Shown one piece after another: positions 18,047-25,931 of a stretch of DNA of 64,000 nucleotides (position 1 is its first letter; each line of letters begins with the position of its first letter). The notes beneath the pieces are model-generated. The model was not told the origin of the DNA, ran no database searches, and saw only the letters and a program-made list of their open reading frames with translations. Origin of the DNA: Streptomyces avidinii (GTDB taxonomy: Bacteria > Actinomycetota > Actinomycetes > Streptomycetales > Streptomycetaceae); NCBI RefSeq assembly GCF_014650695.1, contig NZ_BMVL01000003.1, positions 496,001-560,000 of the forward strand, read 5' to 3'. Both the position numbers and the translations under genes were made by a program.

Positions 18047-18074
18047 TGGTCTGAACCTGTCAAGGTCTAGACCA
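18047..18074 (-). promoter_or_regulatory. Chitinase-type 12-bp direct repeats at the GH19 promoter
   Basis: On the minus strand TGGTCTAGACCT is followed after 4 bases by AGGTTCAGACCA. Both match the 12-bp direct repeat (consensus TGGTCCAGACCT) known from streptomycete chitinase promoters, where they mediate chitin induction and glucose repression. A TTGACA hexamer bridges the two copies and would be the -35 element. The pair lies about 63 bp upstream of the chitinase start. Confidence 0.85.
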
Positions 18075-18130
18075 AATGAAACGCGCCGGGATCACGCGTG
18101 ACGCGTGACACCGGCGCGAAATCGAACCGA

Positions 18131-18544
18131 TCAGCTGCCCGAGGAGAGGTTCCCGGAGAGGACCGGGATGTTGCTGGCGATGTGCGAGAGGGCCTCGTCA
18201 CCCTTGGCCTGGGTGGAGTTCTCGGCGCACTGCTGGTTCTGCGGGTTCGACAGGACGTTGACGTCCTGGACGCCGATGTTGGCGAGGATCGCGACCAGGG
18301 ACTGGGCGTTGACCTTGGCCGGCAGGCCGACGCAGAGCTTGTTGAGCGAGCCCTGGATGGCGCCGAGCTGCGGGCTCATCTTGCCGTGGGTCTCCTGGTT
18401 GCCGTACAGCTGGGCCGCGCCGTTGCCGTTCACGGTGTTGATGCCGTTGTCGTTGCCGATCGCCATCGCCGGGGAGGCGACTGCGGCACCCGCGCCGAGC
18501 ACGGCGGCGGTGGCGGCTGCGGTGGCCATGAACTTCTTGAGCAT
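18131..18544 (-). CDS. rdl: Rodlin-family secreted surface protein
   Basis: 137 residues from ATG 18544, preceded by GAAGGA. A Sec signal peptide ends at ASPAMA (about residue 28), and the mature part begins AIGNDNGINTVNGNGAAQ. The GNxxTxGxMSPQ and IQGSxNKxC blocks are typical of RdlA/RdlB, which organise chaplin fibrils into the rodlet layer on aerial hyphae and spores. Only one rodlin gene is present, and no chaplin gene lies in this window. Two cysteines remain in the mature protein. Expression should be tied to aerial growth; I see no specific developmental promoter motif. Confidence 0.88.
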   Translation of the reverse strand: MLKKFMATAAATAAVLGAGAAVASPAMAIGNDNGINTVNGNGAAQLYGNQETHGKMSPQLGAIQGSLNKLCVGLPAKVNAQSLVAILANIGVQDVNVLSNPQNQQCAENSTQAKGDEALSHIASNIPVLSGNLSSGS

Positions 18545-18711
18545 GTGGGGATCCTTCTGTCGCACTGTCGCATGAGATAGCTGCCCTCGGCGGGACGTGC
18601 TGATCAACTGTCGACAGTGCTCGGGGTTATCCCCACTCACCCGGGTGGCCCAATGCCGGGTTGAGCCACCCCCGGCCGCGACGGCGGGGGCGAGCTCCTC
18701 GTGTCCGAGGG

Positions 18712-18903
18712 TCAGCCGGTCTTGCGGCGGACCTTCTTGTTCTTCCCGCCGGGGCCGCTGCTGGCGCCCTGGACCTTGGCCCGGCTCTGGTGCGCCTGCT
18801 GGGACTGGGCGTTCGCGGCGTTGCGGTCCAGGGCCTCCCGGAACTTGCGCTTGGCCGCGTCGGCGGGGGACTCGTCCTGCGGGGTGTCGGTTTCGTCAGC
18901 CAT
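18712..18903 (-). CDS. DUF5302 family small protein
   Basis: 63 residues, very hydrophilic: an acidic N-terminus (MADETDTPQDE), a helical middle (AKRKFREALDRNAANAQ) and a strongly basic C-terminus (GGKNKKVRRKTG). It is the size and composition of the actinobacterial DUF5302 family, whose role is not known to me. It is preceded by an AGGAGGACAAA ribosome binding site. It is convergent with no gene and lies between the rodlin gene and the divergent ferredoxin reductase gene, so it may share the iron-box intergenic region. Confidence 0.8.
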   Translation of the reverse strand: MADETDTPQDESPADAAKRKFREALDRNAANAQSQQAHQSRAKVQGASSGPGGKNKKVRRKTG

Positions 18904-19041
18904 TTTGTCCTCCTGGGGTGATCAAGCCGTTTCAGTCTGTCAGGTGACGCCCCCGCTGACCAGCGAGTTCCCCTATGCTCCAAGCATCGCTTGGGGAGGT
19001 CATAAGTTTTGATTATGGGGTCATAAAGAGATACCGGGTGC

Positions 19042-19060
19042 TGAGTTAGGCTTACCTTCG
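19042..19060 (+). promoter_or_regulatory. Iron box (DmdR/IdeR-type operator) upstream of ferredoxin reductase
   Basis: The 19 bases contain TTAGGCTTACCT inside a near-palindrome that fits the DtxR-family consensus TWAGGTTAGSCTWACCTWA at most positions. It is 52 bp upstream of the reductase ATG and lies in an unusually AT-rich stretch (19005-19070). Repression by an iron-loaded DmdR1-type regulator is the straightforward inference. Confidence 0.7.
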
Positions 19061-19111
19061 TTTAGGGTTCCCCTTGATCCACCTTGCCGTCAGTCGAAGG
19101 GAACCTCTGCC

Positions 19112-20473
19112 ATGCCTCGCCCTCTGCGGGTAGCAATCGTCGGTGCCGGCCCCGCCGGTATCTACGCCGCCGACGCGCTGCTGAAGTCCGAGGCGGCCGT
19201 CGAGCCCGGCGTGTCCATCGACCTCTTCGAGCGGATGCCCGCCCCCTTCGGCCTGATCCGGTACGGCGTCGCCCCCGACCACCCCCGGATCAAGGGCATC
19301 ATCACCGCCCTGCACCAGGTGCTCGACAAGCCGCAGGTCCGTCTCTTCGGCAATGTCGACTACCCGAACGACATCGGCCTCGACGAGCTGCAGTCCTTCT
19401 ACGACGCCGTGATCTTCTCCACCGGTGCCACGGCCGACCGTGCCCTGACCATCCCGGGCGTCGAGCTCGACGGCTCCTACGGCGCCGCCGACTTCGTCTC
19501 CTGGTACGACGGCCACCCGGACGTCCCGCGCACCTGGCCGCTGGAGGCCGAGAAGGTCGCCGTGCTCGGCGTCGGCAACGTGGCCCTGGACGTCGCGCGC
19601 ATCCTGGCCAAGACGGCGGACGAGCTGCTGCCGACCGAGATCCCCGCGAACGTCTACGACGGGCTCAAGGCCAACAAGGCCCTCGAGGTGCACGTCTTCG
19701 GCCGCCGCGGACCGGCCCAGGCCAAGTTCAGCCCCATGGAGCTGCGCGAGCTGGACCACTCGCCCACCATCGAGGTCATCGTCAACCCCGAGGACATCGA
19801 CTACGACGAGGGCTCCATAGCCACGCGCCGCGCCAACAAGCAGGCCGACATGGTCGCCAAGACCCTGGAGAACTGGGCGATCCGCGACATCGGCGAGCGC
19901 CCGCACAAGCTGTTCCTGCACTTCTTCGAATCGCCCGCCGAGATCCTGGGCGAGGACGGCAAGGTCGTCGGGCTGCGCACCGAGCGCACCGAGCTCGACG
20001 GCACCGGCAACGTCAAGGGCACCGGCAACTTCACCGACTGGGACATCCAGTCCGTCTACCGGGCCGTGGGCTACCTCTCCGACGAGCTGCCCAAGCTTCC
20101 CTGGGACGTCGAGTCCGGCACCGTCCCGGACGAGGGCGGCCGCGTGATCGAGGCCGGCGGCCACCTGCAGTCGACGTACGTCACCGGATGGATCCGGCGC
20201 GGTCCGGTCGGCCTGATCGGCCACACCAAGGGCGACGCGAACGAGACCGTCGCGAACCTGCTGGCCGACCACGCCGAGGGCCGCCTCAGCGAGCCGGCCG
20301 CGCCCGCGCCGGAGGCCGTCGAGGCCTTCCTCGCCGAGCGCAGCGTCCGCTACACGACGTGGGAGGGCTGGTACAAGCTGGACGCGGCCGAGAAGGCCCT
20401 CGGTGAGCCCCAGGGCCGCGAGCGCGTGAAGATCGTCGAGCGCGAGGGCATGCTCGACGCCAGCGGAGCATAG
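19112..20473 (+). CDS. fprA: Ferredoxin/flavodoxin-NADP reductase, FprA-type
   Basis: 453 residues from ATG 19112 with GAAGGGA upstream. It belongs to the adrenodoxin-reductase-like family: FAD-binding VAIVGAGPAGIYAADAL (residues 8-24), the block RYGVAPDHPRIKGI (50-63), an NADP-binding VLGVGNVALDVARIL (about 153-167), and GWIRRGPVGLIGHTKGDA (about 367-384) characteristic of this family. It transfers electrons between NADPH and ferredoxin, for example to P450s or iron-sulfur pathways. The upstream iron box indicates induction on iron starvation. A perfect 15-bp terminator follows the stop. Confidence 0.93.
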   Translation: MPRPLRVAIVGAGPAGIYAADALLKSEAAVEPGVSIDLFERMPAPFGLIRYGVAPDHPRIKGIITALHQVLDKPQVRLFGNVDYPNDIGLDELQSFYDAVIFSTGATADRALTIPGVELDGSYGAADFVSWYDGHPDVPRTWPLEAEKVAVLGVGNVALDVARILAKTADELLPTEIPANVYDGLKANKALEVHVFGRRGPAQAKFSPMELRELDHSPTIEVIVNPEDIDYDEGSIATRRANKQADMVAKTLENWAIRDIGERPHKLFLHFFESPAEILGEDGKVVGLRTERTELDGTGNVKGTGNFTDWDIQSVYRAVGYLSDELPKLPWDVESGTVPDEGGRVIEAGGHLQSTYVTGWIRRGPVGLIGHTKGDANETVANLLADHAEGRLSEPAAPAPEAVEAFLAERSVRYTTWEGWYKLDAAEKALGEPQGRERVKIVEREGMLDASGA

Positions 20474-20479
20474 TGTCGC

Positions 20480-20512
20480 GAGGGCCGGGACCCCGACGGG
20501 GTCCCGGCCCTC
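20480..20512 (+). terminator. Terminator after fprA
   Basis: GAGGGCCGGGACCCC and GGGGTCCCGGCCCTC form a perfect 15-bp stem with a 3-nt loop, 6 bp after the reductase stop codon. There is no T tract, as is common in Streptomyces. Confidence 0.88.
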
Positions 20513-20570
20513 TGCACGATTTGGTGCGCTCGGCGTCGGCGCCGTCCGGGCAAGGGGACGGGGAGCCGCC

Positions 20571-21089
20571 TCAGACGCCCCGGTCCCGCTCCAGCACGCC
20601 CCGTACGAAGGCCGCCTGCCCGGCATGCTGGAGGTCGTCCGTCAGTACGCTGACCAGGCGCACCCCGAGGGTGACCGGCGGGTCCCAGCGCTCGTCGACC
20701 ACCCGTTCCAGGTCGGTGGCGGCGAGCCCCCGGACGAACCGCGCGGTCCGCTCGTGCACCGCGTCGAAGTACCCCAGCAGGAGCTCGCCCGAGTCGACCC
20801 GGACGGTGTAGACGTCCCGCGGTGAGTGCCCGTACCCGGTCGCCCCGGCGGGCAGCGGCAGCGCGAACCGGTCCGACCACCTCTCGGAGTCCCACACCTG
20901 CTCGGTGTCGGCAGCGTCCGCGAGGTGGTCGTCCTGGACGCGGGTCAGATGCCAGATCAGCCAGGTGATCGAGTTCGCCGCCGGGTCCACGCGGGCGTTG
21001 AGCAGCTCCGCCGGGACCCCTTCCACGACCTCGTGCACGATCTCCCGGATCCGTCCGAACCCGTCGGCGATGACCTCCGTAGCCTTCAT
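20571..21089 (-). CDS. DinB-like (DUF664) metal-dependent protein
   Basis: 172 residues from ATG 21089. A four-helix DinB fold is suggested by the spaced histidines in SITWLIWHLTRVQDDH (about residues 40-55) and LTDDLQHAGQAAFVRG (about 149-164), which would form the metal site. Relatives act as thiol-dependent S-transferases using mycothiol or bacillithiol; this member's substrate is unknown. It is convergent with fprA and downstream of the MFS gene on the same strand, separated from it by a short GC-rich palindrome at 21105-21121. Confidence 0.8.
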   Translation of the reverse strand: MKATEVIADGFGRIREIVHEVVEGVPAELLNARVDPAANSITWLIWHLTRVQDDHLADAADTEQVWDSERWSDRFALPLPAGATGYGHSPRDVYTVRVDSGELLLGYFDAVHERTARFVRGLAATDLERVVDERWDPPVTLGVRLVSVLTDDLQHAGQAAFVRGVLERDRGV

Positions 21090-21141
21090 GCACCCACCAT
21101 GCAAGGCCGGGGGCCCCGGCCGCCGCGAGCGACACGCGGGG

Positions 21142-22677
21142 TCAGCCGGTGGCGTCCGCCTTCTCCGCCGCCCCGGCCGTCACGGCCTGCTCGGGCGCCG
21201 GGGCCGGCTCGGCCGAGGCGGACGGTCCGGAGGCCGCAGCCCGGATGCCGTGACCGTTCCGCAGGCCGATCCAGCCGATCACCGCGACCAGTGCGAAGGC
21301 CACGGCCCCGATCCCGAAGGTCAGGGTGAAACCGGACTCGGCGGGCAGCGGCGGGACACCGGCCGGCAGGTGCTCGATGGTCCTGGAGGCCAGGATCGTG
21401 GTGACGACGGCGCTGCCGATCGCGCTGCCCGTGGAGCGGGAGATCGAGTTGATGCCGTTGGCGATGCCGCTCTGGTGGTGCGGAACGCTGGACATGATCA
21501 CGGCGGGCATGGCGGCGTAGCCGAAGCTCACGGCCGCGCCGACGACGAGTCCGGCACCGATCACCGACAGGCTGTGCCCGTGGTCCAGGACGAGCCAGGC
21601 GAAGCCGACCGTGCCGAGCGCGGCGGCCAGACCCAGCGCGGTGCGCGGACCGCGGTGCCGCACGATCTGGCCGCCCACCGGCGAGGCGAGCAGCGAGACG
21701 ATCGCGCCGGGCAGCAGGAACTGCACGGAGGCGCGCAGGATGGACGCGTCGAAGCCGTATCCGGTGAGCGCCTCGGGCATCTGGACGAGGTACGAGACGC
21801 CCAGGAAGTTCGCGAACATGCCGAAGCCGACGAGGACGCCGGCCAGGTTGGCCATGAGCACCGGGCGGTGGACGAACATCTTCATGTCGACGAGGGGCTC
21901 GCTCACCCTGCGCTCGACGAGCACCCAGACGGCGGCCATGACGGCGGCGCCGGCGAAGCTGCCCAGCGTGCGGGCGGAGCCCCAGCCCCACTCGTGGCCC
22001 TGGGAGATCGGCAGCAGGAGCAGCAGCAGGGCGATGCCGAGGGTCAGGGCGCCGAGGAAGTCGGTGCGCCCGCCGGTCTTGTGCCGGGTCGCGGGGACCA
22101 GGAGGACGACCGCGAGCAGGGCGAGGAGTGCGAAGCCGGTCGCCATCCAGAAGGCGTTGCGGTAGTCCGCGCCGGACCCGGAGGTGAGCAGCCCGGTCGC
22201 GACGAGCGCGAGCCCGCTGCCGAACGCGAGCGTGCCGCTGACCAGGGCCATCGCTCCCGGCAGCTTCTGCGGCCGGACCTCTTCGCGCAGGACCGAGAGG
22301 GCCAGCGGGAAGATCGCGGTGGCGGCGCCCTGGAGCACCCGGCCCAGGATCAGCAGCGGGAGCGAGGACGCAAGGGCGGCGATGACGGAGCCGGCGACCA
22401 TGACGCCGAGCACGGCGACCAGCGTGGGCTTCTTGCCGTGCTGGTCACCGAAGCGGCCCAGCAGCGGGGTGAAGACGGCGGCCGACAGGAGGGTGGCAGT
22501 GGTCACCCAGCTCACGTTGGCCGTCGTGGTGCCGAGGTCCTGGCGGATCAGGCCCAGGATCGGGACCGGCAGGGTCTGCATCATCGAGACGACCATGGCG
22601 GCCAGGCTCAGGGCGAAGACGATGACCGTCTCGTTCCGGTGCCCGGCGGCCGGGGTGGCGGGGGAGGGGGTGCTCAT
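21142..22677 (-). CDS. MFS drug exporter (DHA2/EmrB-QacA type)
   Basis: 511 residues from ATG 22677. It has about 14 predicted membrane helices, the MFS motif GRFGDQHGKKP after helix 2, and the antiporter-type motif in LPLLILGRVLQGAATA. A charged Ala/Pro/Glu-rich tail closes the C-terminus. It should expel a hydrophobic or cationic compound by proton antiport. A MarR regulator is transcribed divergently from the 154-bp spacer, the classical layout for ligand-controlled efflux. Confidence 0.9.
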   Translation of the reverse strand: MSTPSPATPAAGHRNETVIVFALSLAAMVVSMMQTLPVPILGLIRQDLGTTTANVSWVTTATLLSAAVFTPLLGRFGDQHGKKPTLVAVLGVMVAGSVIAALASSLPLLILGRVLQGAATAIFPLALSVLREEVRPQKLPGAMALVSGTLAFGSGLALVATGLLTSGSGADYRNAFWMATGFALLALLAVVLLVPATRHKTGGRTDFLGALTLGIALLLLLLPISQGHEWGWGSARTLGSFAGAAVMAAVWVLVERRVSEPLVDMKMFVHRPVLMANLAGVLVGFGMFANFLGVSYLVQMPEALTGYGFDASILRASVQFLLPGAIVSLLASPVGGQIVRHRGPRTALGLAAALGTVGFAWLVLDHGHSLSVIGAGLVVGAAVSFGYAAMPAVIMSSVPHHQSGIANGINSISRSTGSAIGSAVVTTILASRTIEHLPAGVPPLPAESGFTLTFGIGAVAFALVAVIGWIGLRNGHGIRAAASGPSASAEPAPAPEQAVTAGAAEKADATG

Positions 22678-22831
22678 GGCTGGGGGTGACCTTCTTCGTG
22701 TTTCGGAGCTGAAGAGCTTCGGAACGCAGATGTTTGACTTCATCAAGTAACTCGAACGACGGTAGACGTCGATAGTTCAGGTGGTCAAGTAAACAATTGA
22801 TAATGTGAAGCATCCTGAGTACGCTCCAGGT
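22678..22831. promoter_or_regulatory. Divergent MarR/MFS control region
   Basis: The spacer is AT-richer than its surroundings and contains the octamer TCAAGTAA twice in direct orientation (22743-22750 and 22785-22792), 42 bp apart (four helical turns). Minus-strand promoter-like sequence (TTGACC within ACTTGACCACC) overlaps the second copy. These repeats are good candidates for MarR half sites. Confidence 0.55.
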
Positions 22832-23269
22832 ATGAGCGACACCGCCACGCAGACCCCCACCAAGCTCCAGCTGCTGGAGCTGCTCGCCGCGATCGGCACC
22901 GCCCAGTGGCGCGAGTTCGCGGCCGCCGCGGCCCAGCACGGCCTCACCTCCACCCAGGCCAGGGTCCTCGCCCAGCTCGACGGCCCCGTGCCGATGCGGG
23001 GCCTTGCCACCCTGCTGGTCTGCGACGCCTCGAACGTGACCGGCATCGTCGACCGCCTGGAGGCCCGCGAGCTGGTGCGCCGGGAACCCGACCGCGCCGA
23101 CCGGCGCGTCAAGAACGTCGTCGCCACCGACGCGGGGCGTGAGGTGATCCGCCGCGTTCGGGAGGAGATGCAGGCGATGCACGGTGCGCTGGACACCCTC
23201 GACGAGACCGAGAGCGCGACGCTCTACGCCCTGCTGGGCCGCCTGCGCCCCTCGATGGAGAAGGCCTGA
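22832..23269 (+). CDS. MarR family transcriptional regulator
   Basis: 145 residues from ATG 22832. The winged helix is visible: LTSTQARVLAQLDGPVPMRGLA (recognition region start), CDASNVTGIVDRLEARELVRREPDRADRR around residues 68-95 with the wing DRADRR, and a C-terminal dimer helix. It probably represses the divergent MFS exporter until a ligand binds. A HutD-family gene follows after 5 bp, so the two may be co-transcribed. Confidence 0.88.
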   Translation: MSDTATQTPTKLQLLELLAAIGTAQWREFAAAAAQHGLTSTQARVLAQLDGPVPMRGLATLLVCDASNVTGIVDRLEARELVRREPDRADRRVKNVVATDAGREVIRRVREEMQAMHGALDTLDETESATLYALLGRLRPSMEKA

Positions 23270-23274
23270 TCGCC

Positions 23275-23865
23275 ATGGGGACACCGAGCGGCGGCGGGAT
23301 CCGCATCCTGCGGGCGGCCGACCGCACGGCCACCGTGTGGAAGAACGGCGGGGGAGTCACCCGGGAGATCGCGGCCTGGCCCGAGGACTCCGGCATGGAC
23401 GACTTCGGCTGGCGCGTGAGCCTGGCCGAGGTCGCCGCCGACGGGCCGTTCTCCGCCTTCCCCGGCATCGGGCGGACCCTCACCCTCGCCGAGGGCGCGG
23501 GCATGGACCTCACCGTGGGGGGCGTACGCCGGCTCGTGGACGAGCGGTACGCGCCACAGGACTTCCCCGGGGACGAGCCGACCCACTGCCGGCTGCTCTC
23601 CGGCCCCGTGGTGAACTTCAACGTGATGTACCGCCGGGGCGCGGTGGAGGCGCGGACCGCCGTCGTACGGGGCCGGTCGGCCCGGACGGTCGCGCCGGGC
23701 GAGACGCTGCTGGTGGTCGCCCTGGAGGGGCCGGCCGTGCTCGAACGGCCGGGTGGCCTCGTGGAACTCCTCCCGTACGACGCGGCCCTGGTGACGGGAC
23801 CGCTCGACTGCCCGGTCCGTACGGACGGGCGCGCGGCGGTCGTCCTCCTCGGCCCGGCCCGCTAG
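23275..23865 (+). CDS. HutD/Ves family cupin-like protein
   Basis: 196 residues. Family hallmarks: TVWKNGGGVTREIA near residue 20, WRVSLAEVAADGPFSAFPGIGRTLTLAEG (residues 44-72, given in two parts: WRVSLAEV and FSAFPGIGRTLTL), and NFNVMYRRG near residue 115. HutD proteins are two-domain beta-barrels tied to histidine utilisation or its control in other bacteria, with no settled biochemical role. Here no hut gene adjoins; it follows a MarR gene by 5 bp. Its last 4 bp overlap the convergent oxidase gene. Confidence 0.83.
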   Translation: MGTPSGGGIRILRAADRTATVWKNGGGVTREIAAWPEDSGMDDFGWRVSLAEVAADGPFSAFPGIGRTLTLAEGAGMDLTVGGVRRLVDERYAPQDFPGDEPTHCRLLSGPVVNFNVMYRRGAVEARTAVVRGRSARTVAPGETLLVVALEGPAVLERPGGLVELLPYDAALVTGPLDCPVRTDGRAAVVLLGPAR

Positions 23866-25676
23866 CGGATGCCGAGCTTCACCCACTTCGCGGTGCTGGG
23901 CACCCCCTTGGCGTTGAGCAGGAAGAGCATGTAGTACCCGGGCGGGGCATCGGCGGCGCTCGGCGGCGTACGGAGTCCGACGGTGGAGCCGTGCACGCCG
24001 GTGATCCGCAGGTCCAGGTGGCGCTGGCTGGTGTTCACCGAATGGGTGACGGTCGTCGGAGCCAGCAGCACCGCGCGCGCGACGTCCTTCGCCGTCGAGC
24101 TGGAGACCTGGAAGGTCGCGCCGTGGCGCAGGTCGCCCGCCGGGGCCCGGTCGAGCGCCGGGCGGGGCCCCCGGTGCAGGTAGGCGGGCTCGTAGAGCTC
24201 GATGCTGCCGTCCATCCCGTCCTTGATGTCGGGGTCGTTGGCGATCTGCTGGAGCTCGTCGCCGGTGACCATCATCCGGCCGTCCGGCAGGACCAGGGCG
24301 TTGGAGTGGTAGCCGCGGGGCAGCCGCTGGGCCGGCCCCAGCGTCCAGCGGCCGCGGGCGTCGCGCAGTTCGATCTGCCGGTACTTCAGGTCCGCCTTCG
24401 GGTTGAAGGGCCCGTTGCCGTAGTTCCGGGTGTCCAGGGCGCCGTTCACGGTGAGCAGCGTTCCGTCCGGAAGGATCAGGGTCCCGTCCTGGGTGCGGCC
24501 GAAGGCCCTCGGCTCCTCGATGCTCCAGCGGCCCCCGGACAGCCGGTAGGTGAGCGGATCGCGCGGGTCGCCGCCGAGCACCAGGACGGAGTCGGGGCCG
24601 CGGAAGCCGGCCGGCAGCGGCACCGCCGAACCGTAGCCGCGGAAGTCCGCGGGCCGCCGCGGCAGGTCGGTGCGGGTCTCCTCGACCGGGTCGAACAGCC
24701 ACTGCTGGTCGGCGTCGCGGCCCAGTCCGTAGATCTTTCCGTCCCGCAGCGAGAAGAGGTGCGGATAGTCGTTCCGGAACGGCGCGTCGGAGCGGAGCCG
24801 CTCGGAGGGGACGTTCGCCGGGATGTCGTACGAACGCCAGGGCACGGGACGCCCCAGCGCGGGGAAGCGCTCCACCACCGGAGTCGGTGTGCCCGTACCG
24901 CGCTCGGACTGGCCGGACATGATGATCTGCCGGCCGTCCGGCCCGGTCACGACCGAGGGGTACCAGCGCCCCACGGACATGTCGCGGTTGCGGAACCACT
25001 TCTCGGTCCACGGGTCGAAGACGAAGGACAACTTGGCGCCGCTGCCGCCCTTCCCGCCGACGTTGCCGCCGAACACCCCCACCATTCCGTTGGGGAGGTA
25101 CGAGTGGCCGGCGCAGAAGAACGGCGCCGGGCGCGGGGCGTAGCTGCCGTCGGGCATCAGCACCACCGGCGGCGGCACGTTCTTGAAGGCCCTGGCCCCG
25201 GTCCCCTTGGCGGGGTCCCAGAGGTAGGCGCGGCCCGCGTTCGTCCGGCCCACCGTGTTGGTGGGACCGGTCTCCTTGGTGGGGTCGGCCTCCACGCGTT
25301 CGAAGGAGAACAGCAGGACCTTGCCCGTCGGCAGCTGGGCCACGTGGACGCCGAAGTCGGGCGAGGGGAAGTACTCGGTGAACCGGCCGAACCGGGCCGC
25401 GGCGAACTTCGCGTTGGCCGTGCGCTGGGACTCCTGCAGCGAGATCAGGCTCGACGTGCGCCTGGACTGCGGATAGCTCTGGGTTCCCCTGGCCGCGTCG
25501 CGCAGCCGCGCGTGCGCGCGGGCGTGCTCCTCGCCGAGCACTGCGCCCTCGTCGCCGGTGTGGTGGGCCGCGGCGAACGCCGGAGCGGGTCCGGCCGGGG
25601 CGCCGGACAGAGTGGCGGCCAGAGCGACGGCGAGCGCCAGCACCGACAGGAGGGCGGAGCGTGGTGGGCGGGACAT
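23862..25676 (-). CDS. Secreted galactose-oxidase-like copper radical oxidase (AA5/GlxA-like)
   Basis: 604 residues from ATG 25676 (GAGGAG 6 bp upstream). A Sec signal peptide is followed by a seven-bladed kelch propeller and a C-terminal DUF1929 early-set domain. The active-site set of galactose oxidase is complete: Cys188 (FFCAGHSY) to crosslink with Tyr239 in GRWYPSVV, axial Tyr456 and His457 in GYHSNALVLPDG, and His545 in VTHSVNTS. The Trp238-Tyr239 neighbours match GlxA rather than fungal galactose oxidase. It would oxidise a primary alcohol of a sugar or glycan to an aldehyde with H2O2 release. Unlike glxA it is not beside a cslA synthase, so it may be a paralogue. Confidence 0.85.
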   Translation of the reverse strand: MSRPPRSALLSVLALAVALAATLSGAPAGPAPAFAAAHHTGDEGAVLGEEHARAHARLRDAARGTQSYPQSRRTSSLISLQESQRTANAKFAAARFGRFTEYFPSPDFGVHVAQLPTGKVLLFSFERVEADPTKETGPTNTVGRTNAGRAYLWDPAKGTGARAFKNVPPPVVLMPDGSYAPRPAPFFCAGHSYLPNGMVGVFGGNVGGKGGSGAKLSFVFDPWTEKWFRNRDMSVGRWYPSVVTGPDGRQIIMSGQSERGTGTPTPVVERFPALGRPVPWRSYDIPANVPSERLRSDAPFRNDYPHLFSLRDGKIYGLGRDADQQWLFDPVEETRTDLPRRPADFRGYGSAVPLPAGFRGPDSVLVLGGDPRDPLTYRLSGGRWSIEEPRAFGRTQDGTLILPDGTLLTVNGALDTRNYGNGPFNPKADLKYRQIELRDARGRWTLGPAQRLPRGYHSNALVLPDGRMMVTGDELQQIANDPDIKDGMDGSIELYEPAYLHRGPRPALDRAPAGDLRHGATFQVSSSTAKDVARAVLLAPTTVTHSVNTSQRHLDLRITGVHGSTVGLRTPPSAADAPPGYYMLFLLNAKGVPSTAKWVKLGIR

Positions 25677-25931
25677 GGGACTCCTCACCGCAGGAGGGTC
25701 CGGCGCCCCGGCCGGCTCCGGACCCCGCTGGTTGCCTGAAGGATCTCGCCGATATTAGGACAAACAGGAGCGGGTGATCGGTGCGACTCGATGCGCCGGG
25801 CCGCCTGGGGCCATTCGGTGGGGTGTTTTGGGTTGGTTTATCGTTTCTGCGGTGATGCTCTTCGGCCATCGAGGTGAGACCGCGTGCCCGTCGACCGGAC
25901 GGGTCCGCCACGGGCGGCTATCCATGGCGTT

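Noticed and set aside
19052..20626. Long minus-strand frame opposite fprA
   Set aside because: Val/Gly/Asp-rich shadow of the reductase gene with no recognisable domain.
21105..21121. GGCCGGGG/CCCCGGCC palindrome between the DinB and MFS genes as a terminator
   Set aside because: No room for a proper loop and no T tract; could be a weak terminator but is equally expected from GC-rich sequence.
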